From Bdellovibrionales bacterium (lineage in GTDB: Bacteria > Bdellovibrionota > Bdellovibrionia > Bdellovibrionales > JAMPXM01): a stretch of 64,000 bases of DNA. Under the pieces are notes generated by a model, which saw only the letters and a list, made by a program, of their open reading frames with translations, made no database searches and was not told the origin of the DNA. Below are positions 15,512 through 24,254 of the stretch, in pieces (the stretch's first letter is position 1; every line of letters begins with the position of its first letter). The stretch covers positions 124,001-188,000 of the forward strand of contig JADJOF010000013.1 in assembly GCA_016713885.1 (NCBI GenBank). The letters are read 5' to 3'. The position numbers and the translations under genes were made by a program.

Positions 15512-16738
15512 CTAGTGGCAGCTGCCGACTTCCGGCTCTAAGCCCCAGCGTGCGTGGACCGACTCGTTCGGATCGACGGAGAGGCGACCGTTGATGGTGG
15601 CGTCGCGAATATCGCGGAGTGAAATCGGTTCTCCGGTTTGAATTTCGACAGGGCAAACGACCTCTTCGACATCTGAGTTCAAAATTCGATTTGAAAAGAC
15701 TTGGTTGATATCGTCGAGGACCTTTTGCAGGTGCTGTGGAAGGCCCTGGCTGGAGCGGCGTTGTTCATCGACGAAATCGTTGGCGGTCATCCAAACTTCC
15801 CACAGATCGAGGAATCCTTCTTTGAGGCGTGAGTCGCGGTTGGTTGTCGAGTAGTTGTATTGATCTTTTCCGTGAAGGCAGCCGCGTGTACGCAGAGCGG
15901 CTGCATCGCGCACGAGTTTGGCGCGAACAGTGGCATCGCGGCAGAGATTTCCGAGCTCACGACCGATGGATTCGATGAGCGGTTCCGGGCGAATCTCGAG
16001 CGCGCGAAAGACGGCGGGGCGCCATTCTTGTGGCCGCTGAACTTTGAGCGAAGATGATGGAGTGCTGACGTCGTTTCCGCCAGAAATCCAACGGCGAAGG
16101 CCAGCCGAACTGCCGTTGATGGTTTTGACTTTTCCATACACGGCTTCTCCGCGCGGAAGTCCATCGCGGAGAAAGACTTCCGTTCGCGCCGGCACGCTGC
16201 CGAAGATGAGTTCGGGGATGCCGGTATCGCGAACTTTACGAATGACCCACGCGTGGCCGATTTCAGGAGCAGCGAGCAAAATCGTTCCACCGCCAACATG
16301 GCGGCGAGTAAGATCGGGGACTGGCTCGGTGTCATTGACGAGTGTGCGTGTGCTGATTGCAGAGAATGCATCTTTTAAAAACGCGTTCAGCCGACGTTCG
16401 CTCGGAATATGGTCCCAGCGATTGCTGGCGGCCGAGATTCCGCCTTTGGACTGAAAGGGCAGTCCATTTTTCGACGCATAGAGAATGCGAAGGCCATAGA
16501 CAAAGTCGGCGCAGTCCATTGGCGTTGATCGGAGGGCCGCGAGAGATCCGGACGAGGCTTCAAAAAGTTTCTCTGGAGGACCGGCGGTCACTCGCTCGAC
16601 CCAGGCCTCATATTGCTTCTCATCGGATGCGGTCCATTCTTCCTTTTGCATCGGCCAAACCGAAGCCCACGACAGCACCGGAAGGGATGAAAGTAGAACG
16701 GCGGCTCCAATGACGATTAAACGCGAGCCTCGAATCAT
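15512..16738 (-). CDS. secreted protein with possible papain-like cysteine-histidine site
   Basis: This 408-residue protein starts with a signal peptide (LIVIGAAVLLSSLPVLSWA, cleavage near residue 26). Residues 73-85 read TPMDCADFVYGLR, with a cysteine at 76 at the head of a helix, and 160-167 read IGHAWVIR, with histidine 162. This order is the one used by papain-fold and NlpC/P60-type hydrolases, so a cell-wall or protein hydrolase is possible, but no family match is claimed. The C-terminal half has four more cysteines. It overlaps the upstream gene's stop by four bases and ends a run of minus-strand secreted proteins. Confidence 0.65.
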   Translation of the reverse strand: MIRGSRLIVIGAAVLLSSLPVLSWASVWPMQKEEWTASDEKQYEAWVERVTAGPPEKLFEASSGSLAALRSTPMDCADFVYGLRILYASKNGLPFQSKGGISAASNRWDHIPSERRLNAFLKDAFSAISTRTLVNDTEPVPDLTRRHVGGGTILLAAPEIGHAWVIRKVRDTGIPELIFGSVPARTEVFLRDGLPRGEAVYGKVKTINGSSAGLRRWISGGNDVSTPSSSLKVQRPQEWRPAVFRALEIRPEPLIESIGRELGNLCRDATVRAKLVRDAAALRTRGCLHGKDQYNYSTTNRDSRLKEGFLDLWEVWMTANDFVDEQRRSSQGLPQHLQKVLDDINQVFSNRILNSDVEEVVCPVEIQTGEPISLRDIRDATINGRLSVDPNESVHARWGLEPEVGSCH

Positions 16739-18321
16739 GGACAGAGCACCTCAGCGTTGCTTTCACTTTTGAACTCAGATACAGCACTCTGGCCCAGCAT
16801 GCGAGTTTTTGATTCGATGTGTAGGGGTTTGAAGTCGCCGACTTGGCCCGGGATTGCCTCGGCTGAGAAATCGAAAAATGATTCACCGATATAAGTCACT
16901 TGGCCGACTGGAGCGCAGGCTGATCCTGCACAGGCGCGGTCGTAGCGGGCCGGAAACACCGAATCGACGCCAAGGCTTCTAAAGAAGCGCAGGATCTCTT
17001 TTTCGGTATTGTCGAGTTGACCACTGGTTTGGCTTTCCTGTGGACCTTTTCCGAGAGTTGGGAATCCGCTAAAGCCCGGGACCTTCTTGACGAGGTTCAT
17101 TTTTGGAAAGAGCTGCGTTTGGAATGAACTCGGCGTTTGTTCAAAAACTGGCGCGCTCTGTTCCATATCGGCCTTGATGAGGCCTGGAGCATCGTGCGGG
17201 TGAAGGTAACGGAGGCGGATGCGATAGCGACGGCCATGCTTGAATGCGAAGTCCGGGATCTGTGCGCGATTGACGGTGAACAGACCGTCCCAGTCGGCGG
17301 GGACGAGCGTTTGTCCTGTTGAATAAGCCAGCCAGTTCATCACTGTGCGTGGACGTCCGTTCGGCCCGATCTCGATCAGTTCAGCTTCAGCTGCAAGAGG
17401 AACCTGATAGGCGTTGAACCACTCGCCGGAGTTTTGCACAAACCACGACATCGACACGAACGACGTCGCGGCATCGCGTGCGCGTTCGGTGATGATTTCG
17501 GCACTAACAGGTTTGATCATGAGGCCAAATGTTTTTGGTAAGCGAAGAGTTTCGTCATCGTCGAGTTTTGCGCGCGATGGTGCTGGAGCGATGAGAACCC
17601 GGCGTTTGGTCACACCAATGGTTTGTCCAACAAGGCTTGCGTCTCCAGTTTCAGCGACGACGGCCTGTAGAACAGTGTCCAGGTCAGCTGGGCGAACCTC
17701 ACCGCTCTCAAAGGCAGCGGCGTCAAGGCAGCGCGACTCAAACACGGGTTTGACCGAAATGGCGATGCCGCGATCGGCACGCACCGTACAGGTGGCGCCG
17801 CGGGCGAGATAGCGATTCGCGCTCAGCGATTCCCACTGGCATGACGGGTGATTCCCAAGAACAAGCGGACGGCTATTGAGGCTCACAACCTCAAGGGATA
17901 CGCATGACCGAAGCGTTCGCAAACGGCTAATCTTGAGTGCGTTGCGTTTGGCGGCGAGAGTCTGGTTGTCGGCCACGGCACTGGAAATCTCGCACCGATC
18001 GGTGCCAAGATCTTCGCGGAATAGAATGTTAGCGGAGTCGTTGGCAAGCGACGGTTCTTTGTTTCCCAGCGACAGCGCGATGAACTTGCCGTCGATATTC
18101 TTACAACTCTGAATAAGGATCTCATCTGAATTTTCGGTGGATCCAAAACGTTTCACCTTCTCTCCGGCACGAGCCCAGGGGTCGAGATGGAGGGCGGGCT
18201 TTGGATCCTTCGAAAACGCACAAACTGACTCCACATCGGCAGCTTGTGCCAGTGGCTGCAACGCGACGAGCGTGAGGCAGAGAGCAAGAGCTTGAATGTA
18301 AGAGAGCTTGTTCGGTTCCAT
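16735..18321 (-). CDS. large secreted protein of unknown function
   Basis: I chose ATG 18321, which gives a clean signal peptide (ALALCLTLVALQPLAQAADV); a longer version would run into the terminator that precedes the gene. The product is about 528 residues with cysteines spaced through the N-terminal third (SVCAFSK, IQSCKNIDG, DRCEISS, RTLRSCVSLE), suggesting disulfides. The middle is predicted beta-rich (RRYRIRLRYLHPHDAPG). It may be exported to the periplasm or surface. The stop overlaps the next gene's start, so both are translated from one message. Confidence 0.68.
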   Translation of the reverse strand: MEPNKLSYIQALALCLTLVALQPLAQAADVESVCAFSKDPKPALHLDPWARAGEKVKRFGSTENSDEILIQSCKNIDGKFIALSLGNKEPSLANDSANILFREDLGTDRCEISSAVADNQTLAAKRNALKISRLRTLRSCVSLEVVSLNSRPLVLGNHPSCQWESLSANRYLARGATCTVRADRGIAISVKPVFESRCLDAAAFESGEVRPADLDTVLQAVVAETGDASLVGQTIGVTKRRVLIAPAPSRAKLDDDETLRLPKTFGLMIKPVSAEIITERARDAATSFVSMSWFVQNSGEWFNAYQVPLAAEAELIEIGPNGRPRTVMNWLAYSTGQTLVPADWDGLFTVNRAQIPDFAFKHGRRYRIRLRYLHPHDAPGLIKADMEQSAPVFEQTPSSFQTQLFPKMNLVKKVPGFSGFPTLGKGPQESQTSGQLDNTEKEILRFFRSLGVDSVFPARYDRACAGSACAPVGQVTYIGESFFDFSAEAIPGQVGDFKPLHIESKTRMLGQSAVSEFKSESNAEVLCP

Positions 18322-18342
18322 TTTCAACTTCTTTCGTTCATT

Positions 18343-18375
18343 AAAAAAGAGGGCCTTAAGCGGATTAAGGCCCTC
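18343..18375 (-). terminator. intrinsic terminator within the secreted-protein run
   Basis: GAGGGCCTTAA (18349-18359) pairs perfectly with TTAAGGCCCTC (18365-18375), an 11-bp stem with a 5-base loop. Read on the minus strand it is followed by six T residues (18343-18348). It would stop transcripts coming from the 342-residue protein gene, or reduce expression of the two genes downstream. Confidence 0.88.
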
Positions 18376-18390
18376 ATCCCAAACTGACAA

Positions 18391-19419
18391 CTATTCAGCA
18401 GCAGGTGGCTCAGCGATTTCTGTGTAAGTACACATTTCAGCGCCTTCTTTTTCCCACTTGCGCAAGTTCGGAACTGATGAAGACCAGTTCGTTTCCGAGA
18501 ATACGTAGCGAACTTTGCAGTGGCGGGGCGCCTTGCCGTCGTTATTGGTGATCACTTTGTCTTGGAGCAAGTCCGCTGTCTGACCATTGAGCATCATCGG
18601 AGTCGATTTAAAGAAGCTCGTCGATCCCTCTGACGCGTTAACCGGAGTCGCATTCGAACCAAAGACGAACGACGCCTCGTTGTCGAGCGTGTTGTACTGG
18701 TTACTGTTGTTGCGAGCATAGACATATTGGCCGATACCTTGACGGTCGCAAACCACGAAGGCTTCGACTTTGAGGTTTGCGTTTTTCGTATAGTCGCCCT
18801 GGCCCATTGTCATGCCGTCGCGCGAATTCTCGCCCGGAACTTTTCCGCTATAGAGCGCGTCGATCGCGTACGCCTGTGCGAGTTTCAAGACGAAGTTTGT
18901 CTGAATATTGTCCTCGTAGTACTCAATCTGCGGACCGTTGTAGCAAATGTCGACAAAGTATTTGGCCGAGTAGAGCTCTGATCCCAAGTGAAACGAGAGA
19001 TCAGTGATACGACGTCCCCAGGCTTCGCTGTCAGTAAAGGCTTGCGAATAAGCGGAGGTGCTGGTTCCACGGAAAGACTTGTCGCCACTGCCTGTCATTG
19101 GGCTCATGCCGGTCCACTTGAGTTTGCCGTAGTTCATGAGGTAATCGCCGCCACCTGTTGAGCTACAAACGCAAGATGAGTGACAGACTTTATCGGCATC
19201 TGAACATGTTGTAGGAGTACATTGGTTCTTTGTGCCCTCGAAATAGCACACTTTGTTGTTCGATGACTGTGCCATGATGCCGGCGTTACACGCATACATT
19301 CGGGGGCCGCTCGAATCGACTTTGAATTTGTAGCGAAGTGATATCGCATTCGCGTCGACGGCTGCGACCGTGAGCGCAAGAGCGCCAAGCCACTTTGAAA
19401 GCGTCGTTAAGTTTCTCAT
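18391..19419 (-). CDS. secreted cysteine-rich protein
   Basis: The 342-residue protein has a signal peptide (WLGALALTVAAVDANA, cleavage near residue 25). Residues 43-86 contain eight cysteines in a short span (YACNAG, VCYFEG, NQCTPTTCSD, VCHSSCVC), a pattern expected of a disulfide-stabilised extracellular module. Three more cysteines lie toward the C terminus. It ends with an acidic tail, EIAEPPAAE. A strong terminator follows directly, so this gene is probably the most highly expressed of the run. I recognise no family. Confidence 0.7.
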   Translation of the reverse strand: MRNLTTLSKWLGALALTVAAVDANAISLRYKFKVDSSGPRMYACNAGIMAQSSNNKVCYFEGTKNQCTPTTCSDADKVCHSSCVCSSTGGGDYLMNYGKLKWTGMSPMTGSGDKSFRGTSTSAYSQAFTDSEAWGRRITDLSFHLGSELYSAKYFVDICYNGPQIEYYEDNIQTNFVLKLAQAYAIDALYSGKVPGENSRDGMTMGQGDYTKNANLKVEAFVVCDRQGIGQYVYARNNSNQYNTLDNEASFVFGSNATPVNASEGSTSFFKSTPMMLNGQTADLLQDKVITNNDGKAPRHCKVRYVFSETNWSSSVPNLRKWEKEGAEMCTYTEIAEPPAAE

Positions 19420-19482
19420 TTCTTCTCTCCTCTGTTTACGTCCTGGAAATTAAATTCAGTACGGTTGTTGTTGTTTTATTAC

Positions 19483-20096
19483 TCAGTTTGGCGGACTCAG
19501 ACGAAGCTCGGTTGAGAGCTTCAATTTGAGAACGTTTTCTTCGTTATCATTTAAGTCGGAAGATGAGACGGGCCGTAGCCGGCGCGCTGCAATCCCTGTC
19601 GGCGTTGTGCAAATCGCGAGGAATGCACTGGTGGGGCGATCCTCCTCGTCGAGCTCAACAGCGATAAATCCATCGCGAGAGCCACAGAGTGTTTGAAGAT
19701 GTGGGGCGATGCCGGCATCTTCAGAGCCGTTATAGAAATCGTAGAGGCTCTTGTTTGCGACTAGAACAGTTGAACGTGTTAAGAGCTTGTAGACGACCTG
19801 ACGATCGCTGACGGCTTGACACCTTCGTAGGTTGGAACAAGTGTTTGAAACACGTCGCGCATCACGGCGTCGCCGCTGCCGAAACAATCGCGACAAAGTG
19901 GCTCGGGCCACTCGCAGGATTTTGCGCCACAGAGGTTCTCGCAGAGGGTCTCGCCCTTTCCGGCACACTGAATCGAATTCATCACGCGAATCACGCCATC
20001 GGTCTCAACGGCGTTTTGTTGAAGGCCAAGGGCCAGCGCCGAAGTGCCCGTGAGGAACAAGGTCAGGATGCTCATCAACAGAGTGAGACGTATCAT
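19483..20096 (-). CDS. secreted protein with a reading-frame break
   Basis: The N-terminal part starts at ATG 20096, overlapping the upstream stop as ATGA, with a ribosome site in GGTGGTGG. It has a signal peptide (LLMSILTLFLTGTSALA) and a cysteine cluster (IQCAGKGETLCENLCGAKSCEW, CRDCFGSGD). Its frame stops near 19779. The adjoining frame from about 19820 continues sensibly (DRQVVYKLLTRSTVLV, SLYDFYNGSEDAG) to 19483. Adding one base near 19805-19830 joins them into a protein of about 204 residues. Either the gene is decayed or the sequence has an error. Its neighbours on both sides also encode secreted cysteine-containing proteins. Confidence 0.6.
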
Positions 20097-22540
20097 CGTC
20101 CACCACCTGGTTGTGAGTGTTCGAGTAAAGCGGTACAAGAGCGCGAGAAGGCACTGAACTCACTTCGCACTTCAAAGCGGCGCATTGTTGGATCGCAAGA
20201 AACGCGCGCCATAATTTCGCCGTCGCACTCTTTAACACGTATCCCGACAGTGCCGTTCGCCGGTCCTTGCTGGGTGAATGTATTTTCGCCTTCGTACTGA
20301 ACACTGGCGTGGCTGGCCCGGAGGCCAGTCTGCGTTTCAAGTGCGTGTGCGGCATTTGCAGCGCAAAGATCTTCAAAGCAACGGAAGCCATTGATCAATG
20401 AGGGTTCGCAGCGAGGCGGAATAGAGCCGCGATTTTCCGAATAGACGTCAGCAACATACTCCGGGCGAACAACGTAGCTGATCGGACGATTCTTTTCGTC
20501 TTTCTGTGCGTTGACGTAGAGACTGAATGCGCGAGCTGCGCCGAATGCAAATCGGACTGGCCCGGCAGGAGCAGCAGCGGCGATTGACGAAACGGCACTT
20601 GTCAGGTTGATCGTACATCCACCGCAGATGGAGCGACGGGCGGCAGAGGTCTTTCCTTCTGACTTATCGTTGAGCTCTGTCTCTGAACCCTTGTTGTCCG
20701 AGCAGTAGTTCAAAGTGACACCTCCAACGCCGTAGACCTGGAAAGGAGCGCCGGCTTCATTGGCGTACTGAACGGCACAGGGCGCTCCGGTGAGTGGGCC
20801 GAGGTCGGCAAAGAAAGTGCGACGATTGGACTCGTCTGAAAACTCGGGTTCGAAGCGAATCGAACCATTGTCGATTTTTGTCTTGAAGCTTTTTACCTGT
20901 GGGCGCTTTGACTCGAATTCAGCGAAGATTGGAATTGGGAGTGCCGCGGTGAGAGCCGACGTGATCAATCGCTGCGCGAGCATGGCATTGGCTTGGTCGG
21001 TCGCAAACCAAGGATCGTAGATCTTGCATGCGTTGAGCTCGGCGTAGGGATTAAAGAGATTGCTGTCTTTGATCCGATGCGCTCGGCCAAGGGCGGCTGA
21101 CCATACTGAAACGGAGTAAAGGTCGACATAGGCCTTTAACACGGACTGCATGCACGCGATTGGAGACCGGCAGATCTCGATCTTACCTTCCGAAAGCGTC
21201 AAGTATGGCTCCGGACGATTCCAGCCACGAGCGCGATTTTCTTTTGGCAGCGACTTTTGTGAAACCAATCCGTTCATGCGCTCGCGAGCCCAGTCCGAGA
21301 GGTAGCCGTAGTCGTAGCTCACTTTTGAGAAAAGAGTGCTTTCAAGTGACTCGCAAATCGGCTTGATGTTCAGGCCGATTGTTTTAACGGCCTCAATCAC
21401 ACGAGGCAGCAGGAGTTTTTGGTTCTTCAGGTCAGACGGGGAAAGACCGAGTGTGCTGCCGCTTTCGAAAACCGACTCGAAGTCGGGGCGGAGAACCTTG
21501 AATTGTGGATCGCGGAGAATCCGGGCCTCGACACAGACGGCTGCAAGCTGAGATGCAAACTCAGGATTGGCTTCAGGCGAAAAGCGCTCAAGGTCGCGTT
21601 TGAGGTCCTCAGTGAGAGTTGCGGCGCTCAACTGATTGAGCCAGCTGCCGGTCCGAGCAACGCTTTGCAGTTTGTTGCAGCTGACCCAACGCGCTTCATT
21701 GAAGCGCTTCGAGAAGTTCTTTACCCAATCTTCCGTGGCGGTTCCATTTGTTCCAAGAAATCCGTCAGAAACTGAGCGGCTGCCCTTGGCGAGAAGATAA
21801 AACTGGGGACCGTTTGGAAGTTCCGACTCAAAGCCAGAAGCGGTTTGAGGTGGTTTGGCGAGTTCGCGAACGGCGTCGATTGAAAGGCGTTGAAGGTCGC
21901 AGGTTGGAAGCGTGATCGCGCGACAGCCGTTTGGTGCAAGTAAGACCTCGTCTTCAAGAGCGAGACTGGGGAAGAGCTCGGCGTAGCGTCCCATGGCGGT
22001 TCGAACTTCTGGTGCTGAGCGCCAGGCCCACGATGCATAGGTTTTGAACGAGGCCCAGAAATCAAACCCGATGCTGTCGAAGTTTGTAGGAACACGTGGC
22101 AGATCAATCTGCAGGAGGAAGAAGCGATCGGTTGTCGGACTTGATTGGTCGCACGAGGGTTGTGTTTTTGCGACACTTGAAAGCAGGGCGCCGATTTCGT
22201 TGAGATCGCTAAGCGCGGGACGCGATTTGTTCAGATGGCCCTGCAAGGCAGAGAAACGCTCGGCCTTGATACAGGTGACCTGTGATGAGAAAGGCGACTG
22301 AATCTGACTCTTGGCCCACAGTTCGCTCAACTGCGCGTCGAGAGCACGGCATTTTTTGTCGACTCGCAAGTCGTTAGCAGCGCACGCAATCGCTGATCCA
22401 GGAGCGGCAAGCGACCGGACAAAAGGTGGTTAGCGACGGTGGTAAACGTGAAGCCAACGGCGCGACGATAGGTCTCCATCGCGTCGGTTTCTTTTCCGGC
22501 AGAGAGCCCGGCATTGAGTTTGGCGACATTAAATAAAACA
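20093..22540 (-). pseudogene. large secreted protein, C-terminal part, split by IS200-type element
   Basis: A 758-residue frame ends at 20093. It has no good start at its upstream end (TTG 22369). Adding one base to the T6 run at 22354-22359 (A6 on the coding strand) joins it to the next frame, which continues upstream (NAGLSAGKETDAMETYRRAVGF) until the left edge of the IS element near 22540. The probable N terminus, a signal peptide, lies on the far side of the element at 23392. The protein has many scattered cysteines, for example SICGGCTINLTS and FRCFEDLCAANAA. Function unknown. The ATG of the next gene overlaps its stop. Confidence 0.6.
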
Positions 22541-23190
22541 GGTAATCCGCCGCCTTTGGCGGCGCGACTCCCATAGGTTTGACCGTCCCGGCGTTTGCGT
22601 CGAAGGCACTGAATAAAGAAAACTCCTCCGTTCAACCAAACGTGCTCTGCAAAGCGCGTAACGAACGGAGGATAAGTGAACGATTGGAAAGTCCTATCAC
22701 ATGTCAAATGGGAGTGTAAGTACCACGTCGTCATGGTGCCGAAGTACCGCAAGCGATTGATCTATGGCCGGCTGAAGCGGGAGATCGGGCCGGTGCTGCG
22801 AGAGTTGTTCAGGCAAAAAGGTGTCGAGGTGTTGGAGGGCTATGCGATGGCGGATCATGTACACGTCTGCGTAAGTGTTCCGCCGAAGCTGAGCATCTCG
22901 GAAGTAATAGGTTTTGTTAAAGGTAAGAGCGCGATTCAAATCCATCGGCGGTATCTGGGCAGGAAGCAGAATTTTACGGGATTTCACTTCTGGAGCCGCG
23001 GTTACTGCGTGAGCACGGTGGGTCGGGATGAGCAGATGATTCGCGAGTACATCAAGAGTCAGGAATCAGAGGAGCGGCGAGAAGAAGCAGCGCAACTGAG
23101 TATGCTTGAGGGTCCTTCAGGACCCAAGGGCGGCGTCCGCGGCCCCCTTTGAGGGGGCGGATTCATACCGGGTCCTTTGGGCCCGGTTTC
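22540..23190 (+). mobile_element. IS200/IS605-type element with hairpin ends
   Basis: The element contains a single small Y1 transposase gene and has no terminal inverted repeats, as expected for this group. A hairpin (CGCCGCC/GGCGGCG with a TTT loop, 22548-22564) marks the left side. On the right, three hairpins follow in a row: 23110-23125, 23142-23158 and 23167-23187. Y1 transposases recognise such subterminal hairpins. The exact ends cannot be set from the sequence alone; the limits given are estimates. It sits inside a secreted-protein gene. Confidence 0.75.
22676..23152 (+). CDS. tnpA: IS200/IS605-family Y1 transposase
   Basis: The 158-residue protein belongs to the HUH single-strand transposases. 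It has the family N terminus (HVKWECKYHVVMVPKYRK), the metal-binding HVHVCV motif (HUH) near residue 61 and the catalytic tyrosine in REYIKSQE near residue 126. The last 15 residues (GPSGPKGGVRGPL) are encoded by the hairpin DNA of the right end. The gene appears intact, so the element may still be active and the insertion recent. No accessory tnpB is present. Confidence 0.92.
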   Translation: MNDWKVLSHVKWECKYHVVMVPKYRKRLIYGRLKREIGPVLRELFRQKGVEVLEGYAMADHVHVCVSVPPKLSISEVIGFVKGKSAIQIHRRYLGRKQNFTGFHFWSRGYCVSTVGRDEQMIREYIKSQESEERREEAAQLSMLEGPSGPKGGVRGPL

Positions 23191-23392
23191 TGATTCCGAG
23201 ACGGCCGGCATCGTAGCCATCTCCAATGACAAGAATCGAGCGCGATGGAAGGCGCGAATCCAACGCACATTGAGCGCGATTCGAAAACTCGATCGGGGCA
23301 AACGAACTTGCGTTCGATCCCGCCTGAGCTTAGCTCAATGTGAGGGCTGTCGCGAGACACACGACGGCCCATTTGGTTGCGTTGGTAACCAT
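23190..23392 (-). pseudogene. N-terminal remnant of the IS-split secreted protein
   Basis: ATG 23392 follows a ribosome site (AAGAGAG) and begins a signal-peptide-like sequence, MVTNATKWAVVCLATALTLS. The same frame then has a TAA stop (23330-23332) and resumes with AQAGSNASSFAPIEFSN, which looks like the signal peptidase site and start of the mature protein, and runs into the right end of the IS200-type element. I read this as the 5' part of the gene whose remainder lies at 20093-22540. The nonsense codon means the gene is damaged twice. Confidence 0.5.
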
Positions 23393-23428
23393 GATCAACT
23401 CTCTTCAGTTTGGCGAAGCGTTGGAGAA

Positions 23429-23977
23429 TTAGTTTCCTGTCTGGCGGCACGTCTCAAGCTTCGAATTCAATGTCGCGTAGAACGAGAGTAGCGAGAGGTC
23501 CGCAGGCGAGAATGTTCTCTTTGTCGTGCCGTCTGCATTGACGCCTTGATACTGGTACGTCTCAAGTAAACGCTTCATGGCCGGCGAGACCCGAAGATTG
23601 GTTTCGCAGTTGTAACGACGGTAAGTGATCGATAGTCCGTAGTAAGGATCATTTGAGTTGTTGCTAGAGTCTTCGCCGAGGTTAATGACCGTTGTTCCGG
23701 TGCCGACCGTGCGGGCGCCGACGCCAGCGTTGAAGCCCAATGTCCAGCTCGAGCCGGAGCCATCTGTTCCCATCAGCCAGCAACGACCATCGTCGTCACA
23801 CTGTCTTTTCATGTCTTCGAGAACCTTCTTTTGAATTTCGGCTTCGGTCATAAGGGTTGTGGACTGAAGCTGGTCTGAAGTTGGAGCGGCCTGATCAAAT
23901 TCGCTTCCCGCGTTTGCTAGACCAGCGGTCAGAAGAGAGGCGACGAAAACAAACGAACGGATCAGCGACTTGGCCAC
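23429..23977 (-). CDS. small secreted protein, first gene of the minus-strand run
   Basis: GTG 23977 is chosen because GGAGG lies five bases upstream and a typical signal peptide follows (SLIRSFVFVASLLTAGLANA). The ATG at 24004 and longer versions lack such a site. The product has 182 residues with a pair of cysteines in RQCDDDGRCWLMG and another in YNCETN. A central strand-rich segment (SSWTLGFNAGVGARTVG) suggests a beta-barrel or lectin-like fold, without support from a known family. It precedes the IS-split gene by 36 bases and probably heads the operon. Confidence 0.65.
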   Translation of the reverse strand: MAKSLIRSFVFVASLLTAGLANAGSEFDQAAPTSDQLQSTTLMTEAEIQKKVLEDMKRQCDDDGRCWLMGTDGSGSSWTLGFNAGVGARTVGTGTTVINLGEDSSNNSNDPYYGLSITYRRYNCETNLRVSPAMKRLLETYQYQGVNADGTTKRTFSPADLSLLSFYATLNSKLETCRQTGN

Positions 23978-24245
23978 GGTGGCCTCCAAACAATAGCGAG
24001 TCATCAGCTCGTCAATTGAGCGAATTGAACTCAGTTCCTCTGCGACATCATTGTCGATGCTTCCTAGAGCAATGCTGACGCCAGAGGCTCTATAGTGGAG
24101 CTTATAATGGTCATTAGGGCCTATATTTGAGCTGTGGAGAAATTGTGAAGTGGGCCGTATGGCGTTGGGACTGATTGAACTGGTCGAAAACGTCAAATCC
24201 AATCTATTGATGTCGAACTCTTCGACGAAGGGTCGCGGAGGGGCG

Positions 24246-24254
24246 CCGATCACT
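24246..24254. repeat. left flanking direct repeat of ISL3 element
   Basis: CCGATCACT occurs here and again at 25708-25716, directly flanking the element. ISL3 elements usually duplicate 8 bp of target; the ninth matching base is probably chance. Confidence 0.8.

Noticed and set aside
23101..23190. Cluster of short hairpins considered as a CRISPR array or tandem terminators
   Set aside because: The units differ in sequence and spacing and sit at the end of a Y1 transposase gene, so they fit the element's recognition hairpins.
23177..23491. A plus-strand frame of 104 codons right of the IS200-type element
   Set aside because: It is antisense to the signal-peptide remnant and the secreted-protein gene and is arginine-rich without a recognisable domain.
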